Of a stretch of DNA of 36,192 bases, positions 30,537 through 36,192 are shown in pieces (within the stretch, counting starts at the first letter, position 1; every line of letters begins with the position of its first letter). The stretch is from contig JBLINY010000037.1 of NCBI GenBank assembly GCA_047638695.1, positions 1-36,192 of the forward strand, in the 5' to 3' direction. This stretch comes from JAHECQ01 sp047638695 (GTDB lineage: Bacteria > Actinomycetota > Acidimicrobiia > Acidimicrobiales > SZUA-35). Under the pieces are notes generated by a model. That model ran no database searches. It worked only from the letters and a program-made list of their open reading frames with translations, and was not told the DNA's origin. The translations under genes were made by a program, and so were the position numbers.

Positions 30537-32729
30537 GTGACATCAGCGGCGCGGGGCCTTGCAGCCACCAACAAAATCGGTCTCGCCGACCTGACTGATC
30601 TGGCCGACTCGGTTCAACGATCGAAGGCGTATCTCCGCATCTTTGGGAGCCTCGCTGCCGCCGCTGTCACCCCTCTTCTTCCTCGTGTAGAAAATCGATG
30701 GCAGATCTTCCTCGTACTCAGCCTCTTCGCGCTGCACTCGCTGCTCGATGCCCGGTACATGCCGGCAAAAGGGGCGAGCCAACGCGAGGCCTACCTCGAC
30801 ATTCTCTTGGTGACCGTGATCGGTCTGCTCGAGCCAGCTGCCTGGCTACCGGGTGTTGTCGCCCTACAGGGCGCCCTCTCCTATCACGCGGTCCGCTTGC
30901 CTTGGCGGGCGTTGCTTCCGATCGCCAGCCTCACGATCCTGAGCGCGACCTTCCTGAGCTATGTCCTGGAGGGTCCGTGGTTCTACACCTTGCTGGCAAT
31001 GCCACTGGCCACCGCCACGGCCGCTCGGTTCGGTGATGAGTTTCGGGTGGCGCTGCTACAGGTCCAGTTCGAGCTCGAAGCGGCGCTGAGCGCGGCCAGC
31101 GCTATCGCCCACCTCACGCCGGTCAGCGGATCGGGACGCCCAGAAATCGTTGGCGACGTCAAAGCGGTTACCGGATGGTCGATGAAGGAGTGGAGCGAGA
31201 CAGACCATCGGACCCTCATGCACGAGGACGACCTCGACCAATACTGGATCGACTCCGACAAGATTGTCGCCGGCAGGCAGTACGAGCGGCTGGGCCGAGT
31301 GCGTCGACCGAACGGTGAGTACGCATGGCTGCGAGATATCTCACGCGGCGAGCTGTCGTCAACCGGTGAGATGCTCTTACGAGGGCTGACTTACGACGTG
31401 TCGGGCATTGAGGCTGCGAACCAACGCATTCGACACCAGGCCCGGCACGATCAGTTGACCGGGCTGCCGAACCGGGTCGTTCTGAACGAGACGCTCGAGA
31501 CCCACCTCGGCAACGAAACGCCGTTCGCCTTGCTGGCGCTCGATCTCAATCGCTTCAAGGAGATCAATGACACGCTGGGCCACCACTTCGGTGACGATGT
31601 GCTCTGCGCCCAGGCTGGGCGGCTGAAAAGGGTGATTCGTCCTGGTGACGTCGTGGTGCGCCTAGGAGGCGATGAATTCGCAGTCATCGCCCGTGGCCTC
31701 AACTCTGATGAGGCGGCAACAGAGCTGGCCGAGCGAATCAGTCGCAAGCTTGCAGAACCGATAACACTTCGAGATCTCACGGTTGTCGCATCTGCTTCCA
31801 TTGGCATCTCGATGTCGGACGAGTCGACAAAGACGGCGGAAACACTCCTGCGCCACGCCGATATCGCCATGTACGAAGCGAAGAAGCACCGATCAGAGGT
31901 TCGTGTTTTCACCCCCGAACTCGAGATCGCAAAGGTTGGGGACGTAACCCTCGGTGCTGAGCTGGTAAACGCTCTCGACGCAGGCGAGATCCTTTTGCAC
32001 TTTCAACCCCAGGTCAATCTGGATACCCGAGAAATCGTTGGTGCCGAGGGCTTGGCGCGATGGGAACATCCGACCCGTGGCCTGCTGGTGCCGGGAGACT
32101 TTTTGCACCTGCTCGATATCTCAGAGGCCCACCGTCGCTTCACTGACCAGATGATCAGACAGGCGATCGAATGTGCCCGACGATGCAACGACGCTGGTCA
32201 TCCGCTTTCCGTTGCCGTCAATGTGTCGGTTCGTTCCTTGCAGGACCCCGATTTCGCCCGGCGTGTTGGATCGTTACTGGCCGCCGAGGGCTTGCCTCCG
32301 CACTTGCTCATGATCGAAATCACCGAACAGGATTTGCAGGACAACGGCGAACTTGTTCTCGAAGTGCTGGGCCAACTGGCAAGTACTGGCGTCGAGTTCT
32401 CGATTGACGATTTCGGCACTGGCTTCTCGTCACTGGAGCGCCTGCGTGATCTTCCCGTTCATGAGTTGAAGGTCGATCGCACCTTCGTGCAGCGGGCTCC
32501 GTCCAATAGAAAGGACCGAGTTATCGCTGGCACCATCATCGACCTGGCTGCCCGTCTTGGGCACAAGCTGGTGGCCGAAGGCGTCGAAACCGAAGAACAA
32601 GCTTCGATTCTGAGGGAGCTCGGCTGCCAGACGATGCAGGGCTATCTGTTCGGTCGGGCCGAACCGGTCGACGAGTTCGTCGAGAGGCTCGCGCAGGCTG
32701 AGATGGGCTACTCCGGACATCTTCGGTAA
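30537..32729 (+). CDS. membrane PAS-GGDEF-EAL cyclic-di-GMP protein
   Basis: A 730-residue protein: several membrane helices (about 32-165), a PAS-type domain (200-290, ending in WLRDISRGELSSTGE and TYDVSGI), GGDEF (300-460) and EAL (465-720). The cyclase motif is intact at 377-381, with an inhibitory RxxD site (RPGD, 368-371) five residues before it. The EAL domain keeps the main catalytic residues: EGL (504-506), NVS, EITE, DDFGTGF (624-630), LKVDR, EGVET and QGYLFGRAEP. Both synthesis and breakdown of c-di-GMP are possible, so it is a likely bifunctional switch. The GTG start at 30537 has no Shine-Dalgarno. The 111-base gap upstream contains nothing else clear. Confidence 0.92.
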   Translation: MTSAARGLAATNKIGLADLTDLADSVQRSKAYLRIFGSLAAAAVTPLLPRVENRWQIFLVLSLFALHSLLDARYMPAKGASQREAYLDILLVTVIGLLEPAAWLPGVVALQGALSYHAVRLPWRALLPIASLTILSATFLSYVLEGPWFYTLLAMPLATATAARFGDEFRVALLQVQFELEAALSAASAIAHLTPVSGSGRPEIVGDVKAVTGWSMKEWSETDHRTLMHEDDLDQYWIDSDKIVAGRQYERLGRVRRPNGEYAWLRDISRGELSSTGEMLLRGLTYDVSGIEAANQRIRHQARHDQLTGLPNRVVLNETLETHLGNETPFALLALDLNRFKEINDTLGHHFGDDVLCAQAGRLKRVIRPGDVVVRLGGDEFAVIARGLNSDEAATELAERISRKLAEPITLRDLTVVASASIGISMSDESTKTAETLLRHADIAMYEAKKHRSEVRVFTPELEIAKVGDVTLGAELVNALDAGEILLHFQPQVNLDTREIVGAEGLARWEHPTRGLLVPGDFLHLLDISEAHRRFTDQMIRQAIECARRCNDAGHPLSVAVNVSVRSLQDPDFARRVGSLLAAEGLPPHLLMIEITEQDLQDNGELVLEVLGQLASTGVEFSIDDFGTGFSSLERLRDLPVHELKVDRTFVQRAPSNRKDRVIAGTIIDLAARLGHKLVAEGVETEEQASILRELGCQTMQGYLFGRAEPVDEFVERLAQAEMGYSGHLR

Positions 32730-32734
32730 TCTCG

Positions 32735-32779
32735 GCCAACACTGACAGAGCCAACACTGACAGAGCCAACACTGGCAGA
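32735..32779. repeat. 15-bp tandem repeat, three units
   Basis: gccaacactgacaga occurs at 32735-32749 and 32750-32764; the third unit, 32765-32779, differs at one base (gccaacactggcaga). The array starts five bases after the TAA of the GGDEF-EAL gene and ends before the amidohydrolase Shine-Dalgarno. Confidence 0.88.
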
Positions 32780-32793
32780 CCGGAGACTTCATC

Positions 32794-33957
32794 ATGACCT
32801 ATGCCCAGGGTCGCGTTTTTCTTGACGCCGATAGTCACATCATGGAACTACCCGATTTTCTTCGTGACAACGCCGACCCGGAGTTTCGCGATCGAATGCC
32901 CCGTCTTGCGATTGAGGGTGGCGATGTCATTCGCGACGCCTTAGCGACCGTCACCGACGAGCAGGGCCATCCAGCCGATCGGGTGGAAGAACTGCTCGCC
33001 CTTGGTGATGGGATCATCTCGGGCCCAAAGGGCTACGAGGCGCTCGGAGCCTTCAACACCAGTGAGCGAACCAAGGCGCTCGACCTGTTGGGCTTCAGCA
33101 ATCAATGGGTCTTCGCCACGTTCTCGGCCGGCGTCGTGTTCAACATGCAAGACGACCCGGAGCTGATGGCTGCGGCGGCAACAGCTCACAACCGCGGCAT
33201 GGCCACGTTCTGTTCGCCTGACGATCGTCTTTGGGGCGTCGGCGCCACGTCGCTTGACGACCCCGAACAGGCAGTGGTCGAACTCGAGAACATCATCGAA
33301 CTTGGCCTCAAGGCAGTCTGGGTGCCTCACCGTCCGGCCGGAGGAAGGTCTCCGGGTCACGACGATCTCGATCCGTTCTGGGCCCGGGCAGCTGAAGCCG
33401 GCATACCCGTGGTGCTGCACGTCGGTGGCAATCCTCTACAGATGAAGCCAGCGTGGATGAACACTGGGCGCGACGTCCCCACCGACTGGCTGGGTGGCGG
33501 CGAGAACGTGCGGGGCAAGGACATGATCAGCTTGCATCAAGCGGCTGAGACGTTCGTGGGAACGATGGTGCTCGACGGCGTGCTCGATCGTCACCGTGAC
33601 CTGCGGGTAGGAGTGGTCGAGCTCGGTGCCGCGTGGGTGCCGGCAATGTTGCGACGCCTCGATCAGATCGCTGAGATTTGGAAGCGGTCCGAGCCCGAAC
33701 TTGCCGCCCTCACCCGCAAGCCGTCACAGCAGATCTCGGCCCAGATGGGCTTCACCCCCTACCCATTCGAAGACGTTGGGGCCATGATCCGCGACTCCAA
33801 TCCCGACCTTTATCTCTTCTCGTCTGACTACCCCCACATCGAGGGCGGGCGTAACCCGCTGGGCCGATTCAGTGCATCGCTCGAATCCTTCGGGGATGAT
33901 GTGCTGCAGAAGTTCTATAGCGACAACATGGACCGCCTGGTGTCGATCACGTCCTGA
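32794..33957 (+). CDS. amidohydrolase-family protein
   Basis: A 387-residue amidohydrolase_2 protein. Candidate active-site residues are DADSH (11-15), His209 (VVLHVGGN), Glu276 (VVELGAAW) and Asp345 (FSSDYPHIEGG). The C-terminal SDYPHIEG motif is typical of the ACMSD-like decarboxylase/hydrolase clade. The ATG has GGAG eight bases upstream. It is 64 bases after the GGDEF-EAL gene. It shares only superfamily features with the 487-residue protein at 2278. Substrate unknown; probably a ring-cleavage or amide/lactone compound. Confidence 0.87.
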   Translation: MTYAQGRVFLDADSHIMELPDFLRDNADPEFRDRMPRLAIEGGDVIRDALATVTDEQGHPADRVEELLALGDGIISGPKGYEALGAFNTSERTKALDLLGFSNQWVFATFSAGVVFNMQDDPELMAAAATAHNRGMATFCSPDDRLWGVGATSLDDPEQAVVELENIIELGLKAVWVPHRPAGGRSPGHDDLDPFWARAAEAGIPVVLHVGGNPLQMKPAWMNTGRDVPTDWLGGGENVRGKDMISLHQAAETFVGTMVLDGVLDRHRDLRVGVVELGAAWVPAMLRRLDQIAEIWKRSEPELAALTRKPSQQISAQMGFTPYPFEDVGAMIRDSNPDLYLFSSDYPHIEGGRNPLGRFSASLESFGDDVLQKFYSDNMDRLVSITS

Positions 33958-34001
33958 CGGTCAGGGCGATACCGAGGCCCGGAGGCCGGTCGTGTCATGA
34001 G

Positions 34002-34007
34002 TAGTCT
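34002..34007 (+). promoter_or_regulatory. -10 element of a leaderless gene
   Basis: TAGTCT, then six bases, then the decarboxylase ATG at 34014. No Shine-Dalgarno is present. The spacing is the same as at 29748 and on the minus strand at 16547. Confidence 0.4.
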
Positions 34008-34013
34008 CGGCCC

Positions 34014-35465
34014 ATGACTTCCGATGAGTTCCGAGAAGCGGGCCATGCACTCATCGATTGGATCGCCGACTACCGCGCCTCTATTGATGCGTTGCCGGTT
34101 TTGGCCCAGGTCGAACCGGGTGACGTCCGTGCCGCCTTGCCGGCGATCCCTCCGACTGGCGCCGAGCCGTTCGCCGATGTGATGGCCGATCTCGATCGTG
34201 TCGTTTTGCCAGGAGTCACCAATGTGCAGCACCCGATGCACTTTGGATGGTTCCCGTCAAACGCCTCCTTGTCGTCGGTACTCGGTGACATGGCGTCGTC
34301 CGGTATCGGCAGCCTCGGGATCTCGTGGGAGAGCTGTCCGTCGCTCACTGAGGTCGAAGAGGTTGTCTGTGACTGGATGCGGCAACTCGTCGGCCTCTCT
34401 GCCAAGTGGTCGGGAACAATCCAAGACACGGCATCCAGCGCGTGCGTGGTCGCGCTGCTCGCGGGCCGCGAACGGGCCGGCGCGTTCAGCGAAGCGACGG
34501 GTGGCCTCCAGTCGCTCGGTGCTCCGCTGGTTGTCTACACCACTGATCAGTCGCACTCGTCTGTAGTCAAGGCTGCCTCGATTGCCGGCTTTGGGTTGGG
34601 CAATGTCCGGTTGGTGTCCACCGATCCCTGGACTCGATCGATGGATGTTGCCGAACTCGAGTCGGTGGTTCGACGCGACATCGCCGACGGGTATGTCCCG
34701 GCCGTGGTCGTCGCCTCCGTTGGGACCACGGGAACCACCGCTTTCGATCCATTGTCCGACATCGTTGCGGTGCTTGATCGGCTGATGTCGTCGGGGGATT
34801 GCTCGGAGCGCCCATGGCTGCACGTGGACGCCGCCATGGCCGGCTCGGCCATGATCCTTCCCGACTACCGATGGATGTGGGAGGGCGTTGAAAGTGCCGA
34901 TTCGATTTCTCTCAATCCGCACAAGTGGCTCGGAACCATCCTCGATACCTCGCTGTTCTATGTCCGCGACCCCGAGCATCTCATCCGAGTGCTGTCGACT
35001 AATCCGAGCTATCTGCAATCGGCTGCCGATGGGCAGGTGGTGCAGTACCGCGACTGGGGTATCCCGCTCGGCCGTCGATTTCGTGCCCTCAAGCTGTGGT
35101 TCCACTTACGCCTCGACGGGCCCGATGCGATTGCGCTGCGGCTGCGGCGTGATTTGGCCAATGCCGCCTGGCTGGTCGAGCAGATCGAATCCGAGCCGGG
35201 TTGGCAGGTGGTTGCTCCTGTACCGCTTCAAACGGTGTGCGTTCGTCACATTCCGAATGGACCGGATGGCGAGCCGCTGTCTGGCGAGGCCCTCGAGGCT
35301 CACACCACATCATGGGCTGCGGCTATCAATCGATCCGGCCGGGCCTACGTGACGCCTTCGCAGCTCGATGGCAGTTGGATGGTTCGGGTGTCTATCGGTG
35401 TAGAGGCGACGGAGCGAGAACATGTCGAAGTGCTTTGGGGCCTGATGAAGGCAGGTGTGGCGTGA
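34014..35465 (+). CDS. group II PLP-dependent amino-acid decarboxylase
   Basis: A 483-residue decarboxylase of the aromatic-L-amino-acid/glutamate group II family. The PLP lysine is Lys304 in SLNPHKWLG; Asp272 in HVDAAMAG contacts the pyridine nitrogen; His181 (DQSHSS) would stack on the ring. The N-terminal VQHPMHFGWFPS and ISWESCPS parts match aromatic decarboxylases. Products would be amines such as tyramine, tryptamine or dopamine if that subfamily call is right; substrate specificity is not certain. It is likely leaderless. The gene ends with two consecutive in-frame TGA codons. Confidence 0.9.
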   Translation: MTSDEFREAGHALIDWIADYRASIDALPVLAQVEPGDVRAALPAIPPTGAEPFADVMADLDRVVLPGVTNVQHPMHFGWFPSNASLSSVLGDMASSGIGSLGISWESCPSLTEVEEVVCDWMRQLVGLSAKWSGTIQDTASSACVVALLAGRERAGAFSEATGGLQSLGAPLVVYTTDQSHSSVVKAASIAGFGLGNVRLVSTDPWTRSMDVAELESVVRRDIADGYVPAVVVASVGTTGTTAFDPLSDIVAVLDRLMSSGDCSERPWLHVDAAMAGSAMILPDYRWMWEGVESADSISLNPHKWLGTILDTSLFYVRDPEHLIRVLSTNPSYLQSAADGQVVQYRDWGIPLGRRFRALKLWFHLRLDGPDAIALRLRRDLANAAWLVEQIESEPGWQVVAPVPLQTVCVRHIPNGPDGEPLSGEALEAHTTSWAAAINRSGRAYVTPSQLDGSWMVRVSIGVEATEREHVEVLWGLMKAGVA

Positions 35466-35468
35466 TGA

Positions 35469-35582
35469 GTGCGTCCGCCGGAGTTACGAACGAGGCTGAC
35501 TGATGCCAGCCGGGAAGCGGTTGGTGAAGAGGGCGACGACGTGTGCGACTGGGAACGCGACCGCTACCTCGAGCTCACCTGA
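35469..35582 (+). CDS. possible 37-residue protein after tandem stop codons
   Basis: A GTG just after the decarboxylase's two TGA codons opens 37 codons in the same frame, rich in acidic and basic residues (GEEGDDVCDWERDRYLEL at the end). Its latter half ends mostly in G or C at codon position three. There is no good ribosome-binding site. It may be a small protein, a remnant of a longer C-terminus, or chance. Confidence 0.25.
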   Translation: MRPPELRTRLTDASREAVGEEGDDVCDWERDRYLELT

Positions 35583-35607
35583 TCGGCTGCTCCGTTCGGT
35601 CCCCACC

Positions 35608-35613
35608 TAGTCT
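35608..35613 (+). promoter_or_regulatory. possible -10 element for the J-domain gene
   Basis: TAGTCT with eight bases to the ATG at 35622 and no Shine-Dalgarno. It has the same hexamer as at 34002. Confidence 0.33.
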
Positions 35614-35621
35614 TTCAGTCG

Positions 35622-36008
35622 ATGTCGCCCGACGCAGATGATGCACTCGCCAACGTGGCCCGTTTGGCCGCGACGCTGGGCGTCCCCGCAGACTGCGAGC
35701 CCGACCAACTTCGGGCCGCCTACAAAGATCTGGCTCGGATCCATCACCCCGATCGAGGCGGCGATCCCGACTTCATGGTCTTTATAAATGATGCCTACCA
35801 GGAGCTGTTGGCTCTGCTCACGGGCGAGACGCCCGACCACTACGACGATGCTGCAGGCGATGGGTGGGAATGGGCCGACGACGTGCAACCCGACGGTGTT
35901 GCTCGGCTCACCTCGATTGCTCGCTCGGCGTTCGCTTTTGTGCTGCTGCCGGCCGCCGCGCTCGTGTTGGTGGTTGCGGCGATGCGATTTATTACCGCCA
36001 TCGGCTAG
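35622..36008 (+). CDS. membrane-anchored J-domain (DnaJ-like) protein
   Basis: A 128-residue protein with an N-terminal J domain (about 12-68). The ATPase-stimulating motif His42-Pro43-Asp44 (RIHHPDRGGDPD) is intact, with flanking helices RAAYKDLARI and FINDAYQELLALL. An acidic linker (70-92) leads to a single C-terminal membrane helix (about 101-123). The J domain therefore faces the cytoplasm. It has no zinc-finger or G/F region, so it is a class III-type J protein. Such proteins recruit an Hsp70 to a site, here the membrane. The Hsp70 chimeras at 6473-12197 are candidate partners. Confidence 0.85.
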   Translation: MSPDADDALANVARLAATLGVPADCEPDQLRAAYKDLARIHHPDRGGDPDFMVFINDAYQELLALLTGETPDHYDDAAGDGWEWADDVQPDGVARLTSIARSAFAFVLLPAAALVLVVAAMRFITAIG

Positions 36009-36179
36009 CCCGGCGTGAGCCGCTCAGGTCGAGCAGCTCATCTCGACCATGAAGTCTGCGTCGTCCTAGGGAACCTCGAGGATCACGTTGATCGGCAGCG
36101 GCGCTGCCACCATGTCGACCCAATCGCCGCCGCGGCCCGCCCCCTACGCTGAAGCCAACCCAACCTCCGAGGTCCCGCT

Positions 36180-36192
36180 ATGTGGCAACTCA
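36180..36192 (+). CDS. probable start of next gene (truncated by window end)
   Basis: ATG at 36180 follows GAGG at seven-base spacing and a TACGCT (-10-like) at 36145-36150. Only M-W-Q-L is visible before the edge. The 171 bases before it hold no other gene I can support. Confidence 0.35.

Noticed and set aside
35463..35468. Selenocysteine or stop readthrough at TGATGA
   Set aside because: The decarboxylase ends at a family-typical length and no hairpin follows the stop codons.
36066..36146. Minus-strand 3' gene end with the terminal residues I-L-E-V-P
   Set aside because: An in-frame stop lies only about 26 codons upstream and no start signal is present; probably chance or a small remnant.

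Overview
The window reads as chromosome from a high-GC actinobacterium. GTG and TTG starts are common, several genes appear leaderless, one surface protein carries an LPXTG anchor, and the catabolic genes (LLM flavin oxidoreductases, VOC proteins, amidohydrolases, acyl-CoA enzymes, CoA transferase) are of the kind abundant in Actinobacteria. An Acidimicrobiia (Ilumatobacter-like) origin is my inference. No rRNA, tRNA, phage, IS or CRISPR element was seen. No stretch over 300 bases lacks a gene.

Left part (1-12.4 kb): a large alpha/beta hydrolase (minus) and a divergent amidohydrolase (plus) precede a compact five-gene minus-strand cluster read from 12197 to 3794. It begins with two tandem paralogous giants (961 and 944 aa). 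Each joins an N-terminal Hsp70 ATPase domain, a proline-rich linker, one membrane helix, an FGE/SUMF1-type domain and a C-terminal lectin-like beta domain. A Rieske oxygenase, an SRPBCC protein and a TauD-type dioxygenase follow. The two Hsp70 chimeras are the most unusual content here: they look like transmembrane sensors built on an Hsp70 ATPase instead of a kinase.

Middle (12.4-24.4 kb): an LLM oxidoreductase; a minus-strand operon of CMD-family protein, FMN alpha-hydroxy-acid oxidase and alpha/beta hydrolase; a divergent VOC protein sharing a very short bidirectional promoter; the two overlapping subunits of a SCOT-type CoA transferase; a crotonase lacking both usual catalytic glutamates; an HSL-type esterase; a hexapeptide acetyltransferase overlapping the 3' side of a methyltransferase operon; and a PEP-utilising-enzyme C-terminal half without an ATP-grasp domain.

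Right part (24.4-36.2 kb): ThrH-type phosphatase, LPXTG-anchored protein, VOC protein, acyl-CoA dehydrogenase/LLM pair, CDP-alcohol phosphatidyltransferase, hemolysin III protein, a membrane PAS-GGDEF-EAL protein, a second amidohydrolase, a group II PLP decarboxylase and a membrane-anchored J-domain protein. The J protein is a conceivable but unproven partner for the membrane Hsp70 chimeras. The right edge holds the first four codons of a probable next gene.

A further theme is short tandem repeats (units of 13-17 bp, two to five copies, unrelated in sequence) in the gaps between genes, several starting at or just after a stop codon.
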